Shown here piece by piece: positions 54,151-64,000 of a DNA stretch of 64,000 nucleotides (positions are counted from its first letter, which is position 1; the number at the start of each line of letters is the position of its first letter). Position numbers and translations under genes: made by a program. The stretch is from Aspidiotus rigidus (taxonomy: Eukaryota; Arthropoda; Insecta; Hemiptera; Diaspididae), in contig JAVHKY010000053.1 of NCBI GenBank assembly GCA_035079385.1, positions 3,286,001 through 3,350,000 on the forward strand. Reading direction: 5' to 3'. The notes under the pieces were generated by a model. The model searched no databases, was not told the origin of the DNA, and was given only the letters and a program-made list of their open reading frames with translations.

Positions 54151-56761
54151 TTCTGATGATAAGTCATTGAATCAATATAATACCATCAGTCAACTTCAAT
54201 AGAAACACAAAAATCTTACAAATAATCATTTTTCTAGCAGATGTCTTATAGAGCGTTCTGAAGCGGTGTTGCCGCTAGCGTACGATCCGGGCTCCTCAAC
54301 GCAATCCTAACCTTACCCTTGCCGTCAATTTGTGTTCACGTCATTTTATGCTTTAAACATCGAATCTTTTTTGCCCCAAATTTTAAATAATTATTATCTT
54401 CATTTCATAGGCATGTATTGATTCAAATAACAAAAATACTTGGGAAGTATTTACAAACTGGAATTCATAAAAACTTGAATAAAGCCCCCACTATCGGTTG
54501 GATTGACTCGAATTTTTTGTGATAAGATCTTTTAGATATAGAGCACGTAATTACGTCGAATGAGAGTCTGAGCTTTTATTTTTCTCGTCAAAAATTGTTC
54601 ACAACTTCAACTAAGAATTGAGAAAGGCTGAAACGTGCCAACGGGATCGTTTTCAGCGTAAAAATCTACCTCAGAATCAAATGTTATTCTAAATAGCTAT
54701 TGGACTGTGCTCGACAAAACGTAACAAAGTCTCACATAACACTCGTTCCCAATATTAATAATTAATGAAGAAATATCAAAGTTCCATTTCACCAATCCCA
54801 TTAGACAAAACTTTCAAACATTGATACAAAACGAATGAATTACGTAGCGAGGATACGAGTGTATAACTTATTTGATTATTAGACCTTATCGGCACATCGT
54901 TATATTATGATGATTACTATATGTGCGTGTATATGCTTATTTTCCGTAAACATAAACGCATAATACAATTCGGTTTCATCGCATCTTACGACATCCCGCA
55001 AGATGCAGGCTAAGATAATAAAAACTTCGTATTTATTCATCGTAGATAGCCTCTGAAGCCTTATTGATAAGAGGGAGCTGGGTCAATTTCGTCTTCCTAG
55101 GCCACGGTTAAACCTATTTACCCATATTGTACACGCCCATACATCATTGGATGAAAGAAAAAAATTTAACGACGTCCAGTCGAACACGATTATCCGATAA
55201 ACGTGGCATCTTTTTTCTTACTTTCCCTACGTCCTTGAGCTTAAAAAAGCGTTGCGAAAATTCCATCTCGATACACGCTGACTGTACAGTATAATTTGCC
55301 GCGTACATGACAAATCATTATACATATTATAGCGACTCAATTCAACAAATCGATGAACAACGTATCTTCTTTAAAAATTATATCCAGTCAGCATTCGTTC
55401 GATCGCGGATTCCAATCTCTCCGATGTCTAATTAAAATCTCGAGCGCTAACTACATCAGGCCCTCGTACATTCCAGTGTATCGATAAATATTATTTCGTA
55501 AATACTTATACGATTCGCGATCTTCAGAAAATTTGTAGCGTATAAAGGACGACGAGTTAATTACTTATACCGGCTAAAGTTTTCCTTTCTAAAAAAGGGC
55601 GTAGTCCAGGGTTGCTCGCGAATACGCGTACTTTCTCTGAAAACTTCCTATTTTGAAAACGACAATCAACTGCAACTCTTTTGAATTATCATATAGGAAT
55701 AGGTGGTTTACGTACATACAGTTAACGCGCTTTCTAAAGGTTACAAGCTCGAACGCAATTAGCGACAATAAAAATGCTCGACTGCATCAGTTGCGACAAT
55801 CCTACGCCGAATGGAATTTTAACGAATACACGAGCATACGTATATTCAACTCCATAACTGTAAAGCTGACACATCTGGTGCATGAGAGATTCCCACTAAG
55901 TATATGGAGTGCGCAAAATATAACATTTAGATACAATACACGACTCTGGGTTATATTCTCTAGCCCGCGCCATACATTTTCTTTTACTAAACAGGGCATT
56001 TAACACGCTATTCGTGACCACGTGCACTAGATCACGCTAAATGACATTATACTCGTAAAAAAAATATATATATACACACTATCGTAAACTGTATAGGTAC
56101 ACAATTCGTACTAAGAATTCCTCTTCAGCCGTAAATGAGACAACCGGCGTATCACCGCCTCCAATCAAATACGGAATATTGCTGTTAGATAATCGCGCGC
56201 AAAAGAATCCCTTCTTACCTAATCCGCCACGATCGCGCGTTCTTCCAAGGTTACAAACGCCCTCTCCTACGCTACGACGCTTATTATGGAGAAAACAGGT
56301 CACATAGAAAGATCGTGAAGACTGTAACACTCTTTTTTTCATTCGACGTCGTTCACATTCGTTTACTTAAAACCTCGTTTTCTTTAGAAGCACTTCAATC
56401 GTTTCGTTTGCCCGACTTAAAGGTTTTCGAACGACCAGCTCGAAAGCTCCACCCAATGTCTTGATATTTTCATCAAGTACGAGTATGAGAATGAGAGAGA
56501 TGTGACCATTGAACTTGAGGAGAGAATAGAACAATTGGACCACAGCGTAGGAAGCTGAAACCATGTCATCTGTAATTGGAGGAGGATATCATGTTACTAG
56601 TAGTCGCATTCTGATACGTTGCTGTCCTTCGACCTTTTACTAGATTCATTGCCAGCACATCTTGCTGTTCTGGTCAAGGAATCTACATTCTTACGTATAC
56701 GATGACACCTTGATACTCGTATTAAGCCACATACTGTCATTTTTGAAGTCTCGTTATTTCA
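54151..56761. other. Intron of gene 2, no gene recognised
   Basis: From about 54900 to 56350 the sequence is more CG-rich with no internal repeats, resembling 11-13.8 kb. Open frames of 116 residues (+, 55653-56003) and 87 residues (-, 56079-56342) have no domain I recognise. It could hold regulatory DNA or an unlinked non-coding exon. Confidence 0.4.
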
Positions 56762-57635
56762 AGTTAGCCGGATGAGATGGTGAGAACGGTCTCGGTCGCA
56801 AAATGTTTGGAAGGTCTGTTGAAAATTTGTTCCCCCATGAGAAAACTAGACATCCAAAATATTGAGGTATAGGTATCGTTTCCTATTGATCTCCGTAAAA
56901 AACGGGTTTTACGGATTGCTTTAGAAAGCGAGAGGATTTGGCTCACCATGAGATGCAGGATACCCTTTTTTGCAGATATAAGATTCTTACTTTTTTTTTA
57001 TCTAACAGTGTTGTGTATTAAACGTCCACTCATACAGGTTGTAGAGTCAATAATAAAGCGATGAGTTTTTGAACACGTTTCAGAAGATGGTATCTTTTTG
57101 TAAATATTTTTCCCAGTTTCTGGCAAGTACAATACTTCAAACTCATTCATCAAAAAAAAATTGGGGAGTGACACCTGAGAAAATTCTTTCATTCGATGCG
57201 CCTTACCTTCAACAACATTCTTTGGTTCCAAAGTCCTCGGAGGGGTGAAACATTCCCAAAAAATTTATACTTGGCGAATTTCTGTCATTTTTCATCGATA
57301 GCGGGGTAAGCTATCTCCACTACCGCGACAGACCGCGTGAGATCGATAGTCCATGTTCGGGCTGAATAATATGCACACCTGAATTGATTTTGTTTACTTT
57401 GAAATGTTTATTTTTCTTTTTCCTCAAGTCCCAGCGGTACAAACGGTGTTACTGAGAGCCGTGCACTTGCTTGAAGTGGAAGAATCTCCTCTCGAGACGA
57501 TAGGACAATACTTGGACAATACAATGAGGAGGGCGTCTTCTGTTGTGAGCTCTCGTTAAGAGAACGTTTATCGTCCCGCATTTGATCGAAGCTGGAGAAT
57601 GCGCGAAAAGATGTGCTCTACAACAATTTTATAGA

Positions 57636-58600
57636 TGAACTAGCGGTTGGCGACGCGCCTCCGGCGCGCCTGACCGCTAGCTGTGTGTTGAGTAGATATC
57701 TGTGTTTTATAGGTATCTGTATCTTGTAGGTATGTGTGTTTTGTAGGTATCTTGGAATTCAGATGAATTTTTAAAAAAGAAACAGTGGAAAGAGTTTTGC
57801 AAAATTCACAACTATTCAGTTCAAAAATAAGAAAATAGACACCAAAAACTGCGACTGTACTTATAAAAATATATCAAAGTTCCGAGTCGCACAAAAATAA
57901 AATCACCAAATTAAATTTTTTACACACTAATTCACTTGAGAGCTGACTTAACGCGTGAAGCCTGTATTCATCGCAGCAGAATACAGACAAATCCATTGAC
58001 ATTTTGCCAGTCCCTAAGAAAACACACGGACAACAGGTAAAAAAAAGGGTAATTTCCGCTAGCCCATACGCAGTGCGCACCGTGTCTAGACATTGGTTCT
58101 TGTATGAGATACCGGATGTAAAATCCTTTATGTAGGTGTTTTTAAAACTGTGAATAAAATAACTTGCTTAGTATGGAAGTACAGCGAATACTGTAGTCAC
58201 AAAATTTCCTCCTAAAAATCTGGAACCGGGCTCATTCGAAAGGAAATTACAGGGGCTACAATTTTTGTTCTCTTCAATTTTTCATAAAAATGAGTTATAC
58301 TCGAGTTATCACAATAATTCAATTTTCGAAACTGCGCCACTCAACGCGCGTAGGTCTAACGTACAGCGCAAAGCAGTTTCAGTACTCGATAATGCCCGTT
58401 TTTCCTAATTTTGTCGCCCCCTACTCCACCTTCAGGGAGTCAAAATATTGAAATGTATTTAAGAACCTGACCCAGAAAAAACGAAATTTTTCAAAAAAAA
58501 TTCCAGGTCGATAGGTGAAGGCGTTCGAAAGTTATGGACGAACATACAGACAGATATACAGACAGACAAACATTCTACTTTATATATTAGATACACACAT
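57636..58600 (+). mobile_element. Unclassified retroelement-like insertion with terminal GC-rich hairpin
   Basis: The left end has CTAGCGGTTGGCGACGCGCC then TCCGGCGCGCCTGACCGCTA, an inverted pair of about 18 bp. The right end reads AATTCCAGGTCGATAGGTGA, AGGCGTTCGAAAGTTATGGA, ACATACAGACAGATATACAG, ACAGACAAACATTC, TTTATATATTAGAT. Ends of that kind are common for arthropod RTE or Penelope-type fragments. A TAGAT word borders both sides. No coding domain remains, so the class is an inference. Confidence 0.5.
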
Positions 58601-59079
58601 ATCTTATTTAGGAAGAGGACTTGAAAAATCAAAAGCTGCCTTTTTCTCTCTCTCGAGGTTAAAAAAATAAATATTTTAGAGTTACTGCCCTTCCCAAAGT
58701 TTCTGAGAGCTCGAGAAATTTTATAATTATTTGTTTCAAACTGTGGGAACGATTTTGTGCGCAAATTGATCGATCTTATTCAGAAATAAGAAAAAAAGGG
58801 AGTTCTTATAAGTCGACGTCTCTCTTACAGTAGAAGAAGACATAAATTCTCAAGTTCCGTCTTCTCCAGAGCGGGAATGTTTCAACCACATTTTTATTTT
58901 TCGAATTTTACGAGTGATTAGGCCATTCAAGACGATAAAATGGGCATTCCCTAGTTTCTACGCCGTCAAAGGCTCCACTTGTTGTGCTCGAGGAATTTTT
59001 AAATAAATTTTTTTCAAACTCTTCAAATAATTTAACGCACGAATTTATATCATTAAAATTAATGAATACTTATTAAGAA

Positions 59080-59350
59080 CGAGAATTTTCGCATATTCTC
59101 CAGCTCGGATTGAATACCGGGCTATATCTGTTCTCTTACCGCGAGCTCGCAACAGAGAAAAAAAGCATCGCGATATCATTCCTTCCATCGGCAGATCACA
59201 ACAAGAATTTTCGCACATTCTCGCGCTTCGATCGAACGCAAAACGATAGCCGTTTCTCACCGCGATCTCACAACAGAAAAAAAACCTCTCGGTATCATTC
59301 CATCCTCTGGTAGAACACAACCAGAATTTTCCCGCATTCTTCCTCTTCGA
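59080..59350. repeat. Subrepeats of foldback A2, unit about 120 bp, three copies
   Basis: AGAATTTTCGCA(T/C)ATTCTC, GCTTCGATCGAACGC, TTCTCACCGCGATCTCACAA, CAGAAAAAAA and CGGTATCATTCC recur at about 59083, 59205 and 59324. One inverted unit sits at about 57540-57620 in the other arm. Confidence 0.8.
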
Positions 59351-60045
59351 TCAAACGCGGGGTGATCATCGTCTCTCAAGGCTAGACGTTCTTATCTTTA
59401 TATTGCCCAGCCCACGAATACCAATTTTTGAAGTATTGCCCCCTTATCTCGGGAAGGTATTCTCGCACTTTACGTATGTGTCCCGCTAGTAACGCAGTTT
59501 GTACCGCTGCGACTCGAGGAAGAAGAAAAATAAACATTTTAAAGTAAAGAAAGTGAATGTCAAGATTACATGTTATTCAGCCCGAACGTTGACTATTGAT
59601 TCCACGCGGTCTATCGCGGTAGCAGTGATAGCTTACCCCGCTAATTATGAAAAAATTATGAAAATTCATTTTTTTGGGAATGTTTTACCCCGTCGCGGAC
59701 TGTGAAACCAAAGTATGTTGTACTTGATGGTATGGCGCATTAAATGAAAGAATTTACCCAAGTGCCACCAACCATCTAGATTTTTTTGTTGAATGAGTTT
59801 AAGGTTTTGTAATTGCTAGAAACTAGGGAAAATAATACCATGCATGCGTATTCACATGTGATGATTATTGCCTGAAATACAGCCATTTTAATTTGAAGCC
59901 TATTGCTGACGCTACTGCCTGTGTGGGTGAGCAAATGTGATTTCTAGTTTCCTCATGAAAAAGACGAGGACAACTTTTCAACATACTGTCATACATTCTA
60001 AACACTTTGCGACCACAGCCGTTTACACCATCTTATTCGGCTAGG

Positions 60046-61331
60046 GAGTAATGATTTCGATACTTTTTGTCGGGACGCCCTTCAACACCTACCTCGAATA
60101 TATTTGTAACTGAATCCTATATTCAACTAGACTACTTTCTTATTGGTGAAGAGAGTGGGGTGGAAAGATGTAGGGGATCTCCATCTTGTACAGAACCAAG
60201 TTTCCAGCTCGCATTTTTGAAGTAGGGTAACGTCATCAAAGGAGAGAAAAATGAATGTAACGCAGCGATAAAACTCATTAGATCTCCCCTAGTAATGTCT
60301 TGGACGTGCTATGGAACACTTCGACCAGCGATTTTGCTCCTCAATAGACATCAAGTTGCCCCATTCACTTTGAAGAATAGACTGCGACTGTCCGCTTGTA
60401 CAAATAAATGGAAAATCCGGGATTAGCTTTTAACGGTGGAAGGACATTGGGGTACTCTGAGTACTAGATATAAAATTCTTCTATTTACCCTCTAATATCC
60501 TTTTTCAACAATGAAATGTCCAAAAAGAAGAAATTTTGGAAAAATTTGGTGAATTTTACGTTCAATCCTTTTCTTACAAATAACCGTCAATTTTTCGAAC
60601 GATTTTTTCACATTGACAGGCACAGAAAACTCAATCATTTTGCATTAGAATTTTTTCCATCTCTTCCATTTTCTATCTTTTGAAAACTATTAAAGGTTTC
60701 TAGATAATTCCTTATTGCAGCACAAATTAAAAATCGACAACAAAATGACTGTTTGGTCTATCTCAGCCTCCTCTCATCCTCTAATGTATTGCAGTATCCT
60801 CCTTTTTGATCCGTCATTATTATAATTATTCCAATATAGTTATGTTTTTTCTATTATATCTTAGAGTATCGAAGAAAAACTCCAAAAAAAGAAAATAAAA
60901 AAATCTTTGTCGAATAAATTGGAATGAAGAAATTCGGATAAAATATTGACAACGAAGTTGCAAGAGGAGTGATTCTGAAAATAAATTTTGAGGCGAACTT
61001 TCGATCACATTAACTTGATTAAAAAATTATACGATCCATAATCGAAAACTTGAGGTCTCCATACGAAATTTCCACCCAAAAATAGTCATTTATCAATATG
61101 AAGTTGAATTTTATAGAACTTTCCAACTCTCGAAATCTCATCCGTTCTTTCCGAATCGCAGGTCAACTTTGAAGTAGTGTTGAGGAAAGCGTGACTCCAA
61201 AAGGACTCCGCGGAAGAAAAGACCTCACGATAGAAACTGAGAAGAATTATCTTTACTAGAAAATAATTTCTGAAATGTTCGTTCGTAGGTTCAAAAAATC
61301 AAAACTAATACAAATGTTTTCTTATTTTCAG
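60046..61331. other. End of the intron of gene 2
   Basis: AT-rich, no repeat or gene recognised. It ends in the acceptor CTTATTTTCAG at 61321-61331. Confidence 0.5.
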
Positions 61332-61697
61332 CTCATTGTCCTTTGCAGTATCTTCGTATCTCTAGTCGCAGCCACGCCCATTGCTCCTCTTTACGATGAC
61401 CACGAAGCGGCAGACTACCACGCGTACCCAAAATACCATTTCGCTTACGATATTAAGGACGAGCACACTGGCGATGTGAAAAGCCAACACGAAGAACGCG
61501 ATGGCGGCATAGTCAAAGGTAGCTACAGTCTTATCGAGCCGGACGGTTCCAAACGTACGGTCGAATACACAGCCGACGACCACAACGGTTTCAACGCTGT
61601 TGTACTGAAAGACGCCGGTTTCCATCCGCAACCCTACAAAGCCTATCCGACTTATCACGCTGAACCAGCGCTCTACAAAGGATTCGGTCACTACTAA
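61332..61697 (+). CDS. Cuticle gene 2, exon 2: short RR-2 cuticular protein (125 aa with exon 1)
   Basis: A secreted chitin-binding cuticle protein. The signal peptide is residues 1-18 ([14 protein letters not shown]), with the likely cut before TPIAP. Residues 36-98 are the RR-2 consensus: [61 protein letters not shown]. The tail ([20 protein letters not shown]) is His/Tyr/Pro-rich and ends GFGHY. It is half the length of gene 1's protein and lacks the Ala-Pro repeats, so the two share the domain, exon plan and strand but not the flanks. The start at the acceptor with exon 1 at 47793 is preferred over the in-frame ATG at 61275, which would give a charged, non-signal N-terminus ([10 protein letters not shown]). 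The antisense frame is a shadow. Confidence 0.95.
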   Translation, partial: LIVLCSIFVSLVAATPIAPLYDDHEAADYHAYPKYHFAYDIKDEHTGDVKSQHEERDGGIVKGSYSLIEPDGSKRTVEYTADDHNGFNAVVLKDAGFHPQPYKAYPTYHAEPALYKGFGHY

Positions 61698-62127
61698 TTA
61701 GACGATACCTAAACTGCGAACGATGTAGTCCTTGAAAATTTCGCGATTTTTCTCGCACGAAAGTCGACATGAATTCCATTCGTTACACGAGCAGATCTCT
61801 GTCATAAATTTTAAGGATGATTTGCCCCTCGCCGATGCGTAGCTAAAATGTGTTTCCCTTCTCTTATTATATGTTTGTACTTATTTTTGTACTCTTTTTT
61901 TTTTTTTTTTTTTTTGTATTTATTATTATTATATTTTTCTTGTCTGCCAAATTACAAAGTAAAAAGGTGTCTCAACGCGAAAAACTTTTTATTATATTAT
62001 ACAACTAAGACGAGAATAAGAAGATATCGAGAAGTTGCAATAGAATTGTTTAGGCCTTAGTCCGAATTTTTAAGATCGAATTGTTAGCTAATTGAGAGGG
62101 TAGGGAAAATCATCACCATCTATCCTC

Positions 62128-62133
62128 AATAAA
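62128..62133 (+). terminator. Candidate poly(A) signal of cuticle gene 2
   Basis: AATAAA, 431 bp after the stop. A second AATAAA at 62190-62195 is an alternative. Between the stop and these lies a T tract at about 61893-61915. Confidence 0.45.
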
Positions 62134-62453
62134 CTAGATGTCTCTACTTGAGCTGATTGCGAGTAATCATCTTGGGATACACAGGTTTCAATAAATGTCG
62201 TAAACTCCACACTTGCTTCTTTCCTCGTGAATCGATTGCTTTCAAAGTTTTCATTATTATCACTTATTTCTACCTCACTTCCGCTGCTAAGCGCAATCGA
62301 TCATACAGAAAGTCGTGGTGAGAGTGAGAATTAACAAGGAACAAGGTTTTTGGCTCATTTCATCCTTTCCACGACCTTCTATCAAGTCAATTGAGCTGAA
62401 ACGGAGAAATATGGTGGGAGATAAGCGAACTCTGAAGCCAAGCTTTTCATAGG

Positions 62454-62597
62454 CAGGCCCAGATTTAGGCATACGCAACACAGGCACGTGCCTAAGACGG
62501 CAAATTTTATTTCAGAGAGAGAAAAAATATTTAAATTGAGACACGAATTTTAGAAAATAAAAAATTAGGGGCGGCAAATGAGCTGAATCCGGGCCTG
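62454..62597. mobile_element. Small hAT-like MITE
   Basis: The left end CAGGCCCAGATTTAGGCAT and right end GAATCCGGGCCTG are the same type as those of the 1420-2723 element. Flanks are TTCATAGG (left) and TTCATGGA (right), compatible with an 8-bp duplication that has drifted. 144 bp; interior GCAAATTTTATTT and GGGGCGGCAAATGAG. Confidence 0.7.
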
Positions 62598-63499
62598 TTC
62601 ATGGAGAGGAAAACTAGGGATGAAAAATTGGTCAGTATTTTATAAAATTCACGACTTTGAATAATCGATAACATTTACTGTAACTGTATTATGTCACTTG
62701 AGTTTTCAAGAAAAAAATCTCACAAATAGATACCGAACATAAAATCACATCTCTGGATTCTTGAGAATATCACGAAATTGACGACCGATGAATTGAAAAA
62801 AATTCTAAGCCAAGTTACTCAGCGTAAAATTTCGGATCTTAGGAATCCCCATGAGCTGGGGGAAACGCAAGCTCTTCAACTTTCATTTCAGTTAAATCAA
62901 GTGAAACAATAAAATTTTGAGAATTTCGACTACTACAATTTAAGAAGTCTCTTGTAGATCGTTAAGGAGTCACCAATCTGCAGAAAAGCTACAGATACTG
63001 AGCCCTCGGCGATATTGCAGAGTCGATGCCTCGACACTGAACCAAAAGTCCCGATGAACTGTACTGACTGCGAAAAGTGTAACAAGATGAAAAATGGTCA
63101 ATGGGCCCTCGAGATGTACGTCTACCAAACTTTTACATCTTCTCAGCCATGTCCAAGAACAACATAGACATATTTTTTTCAGATCCTTTTGAGCAGTGTA
63201 CCGTAAGCAGAATCAGGGTTTTACATACTGCAGTTTTCTCTCGGACGTTGTAGGCATTTCACGTTCACGTTGTTCCGTTACAGTGGCCGGGAGAAAACTG
63301 GACGTAGAGCCCTCATTCAGCCCATAACGCATCACCGTTCAAAAAATTCGACAAAATATGCGTCAAGTTTGGCAGACGCACTCCTTGGGGCACATCAACC
63401 ATTCTTATCCTATTACATTATTTGTGGTCGATTTCAAGTTATGTGCGCAATGCTGACCAAAAATCGACTAAAAATTGCCTTCCTTCTAGTCTTGGTCAA
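62598..63499. other. No gene recognised
   Basis: AT-rich intergenic sequence beyond cuticle gene 2. Confidence 0.4.
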
Positions 63500-63830
63500 T
63501 ATTGGGTCGATATAATTATTGTAAAAATTGACTACATCATGCCGACGTCGATATCAGGTCGACATATGATCGAATTATGACGCCTGTTACCTTCAATTGA
63601 AGTCGATTTCGATACAATCTCTCCGAACTTTCGATCGACCTAAAATCAGCTGCTCTATGGCGTTAATGGACAGTCGATGAGTAGTACTCTGGAAATATCT
63701 GCTGGTTGATTCTGAATCGACACATCGACACATAATTTGATGTTCGAATCCTCAATTCATCTTACTCGAAATCAACTGCGGAGCCGCCGTCGATATCGAG
63801 TCGACAACCATGAAATAAGATTTGTTGACC
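63500..63830 (+). repeat. TCGA-rich dispersed repeat, + orientation
   Basis: TATCAGGTCGACATATGATC, GAAGTCGATTTCGATACAAT, CGATCGACCTAAAATCAGCT, GCTCTATGGCG and TGGTTGATTCTGAATCGACA follow the unit order of 2724-3330, diverged. Confidence 0.55.
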
Positions 63831-64000
63831 TGATGACTAATTTGTCACGCCCATCTGTTACCGATTTTCGACCGCTCCCGCACCCCAAGTTGCTTACAGG
63901 ACTTATGATATTCAGCCTGTTTAGTGATTTTGTTAATTGCAAATAATGTGCAATTATAAAATTATATACCTAAGAGGACCAGGGTGTTTCAACGAAAGAT

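Larger units (their letters stand above)
56762..60045. mobile_element. Foldback element, family A copy 2
   Basis: The left arm 56762 to about 57625 and right arm about 59080 to 60045 are inverted. Outer ends are GTTAGCCGGATGAGATGGT and ACCATCTTATTCGGCTAGGG. Shared landmarks with copy 1 are AGACCGCG(T/A)GA, GATAGTCCATGTTCGGGCTG, CCTCGGAGGGGTGAAACATT, GGAAAATAATACCATG and GCCTGTGTGGGTGAGC. The arms extend inward through GCAGCGGTACAAAC and one subrepeat unit, further than in copy 1. The loop contains a separate insertion (57636-58600). Arm identity is visibly lower than in copy 1. Confidence 0.82.

Noticed and set aside
61275..61331. Upstream in-frame ATG for gene 2 exon 2
   Set aside because: It would give a charged N-terminus and ignores a strong acceptor (TTATTTTCAG); the spliced start gives a proper signal peptide.
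61362..61691. 109-residue - strand frame
   Set aside because: Antisense shadow of the RR-2 exon of gene 2.

Overview
The window looks like insect nuclear DNA. It is AT-rich, has no operon-like coding, and carries two genes for RR-2 (Rebers-Riddiford) chitin-binding cuticular proteins on the + strand. Each gene has a four-codon first exon (M-x-x-K) ending in AAG|GTAAG, a long first intron, and a second exon holding the rest of the protein. The order within the insects cannot be set from this sequence. No rRNA, tRNA, CRISPR or bacterial feature was seen.

Layout. 1-11 kb: a degenerate TCGA-rich repeat array (+ orientation before about 3.65 kb, - orientation after about 9 kb). It is interrupted by a hAT-like MITE carrying its own tandem array (1420-2723), a 5'-truncated LINE (5.2-6.4 kb), a foldback element (6667-8671), a Penelope-like relic (8.7 kb) and a palindromic element (9404-10112). 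11-13.8 kb: single-copy looking, no gene recognised. 13848-15407: a 5'-truncated LINE with a 13-bp target-site duplication. 15.4-20.9 kb: TGACGTCA-bearing repeats and MITEs. 23668-28203: two inverted arms of about 560 bp enclosing an R1-like LINE with a perfect 15-bp target-site duplication. 29-31 kb: LINE 3' ends. 33.3-38.3 kb: cuticle gene 1 (256 aa), with a tandem array and a foldback element in its intron. 38.4-46 kb: two copies of one MITE family, the second swollen to 2.8 kb by an internal satellite, plus two LINE relics. 47.6-62.2 kb: cuticle gene 2 (125 aa), with a 13.5-kb intron containing a second copy of each of two foldback families and a 338-bp near-perfect palindrome. 62.4-64 kb: a small MITE and more TCGA-rich repeat.

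The two cuticle genes should encode secreted exoskeleton proteins and belong to a locally duplicated set. The more unusual content is the mobile DNA: several distinct inverted-repeat elements, four of which contain tandem repeats confined between the element ends. The window therefore shows tandem arrays in the act of forming inside transposons. I found no convincing new enzymatic or defence system.
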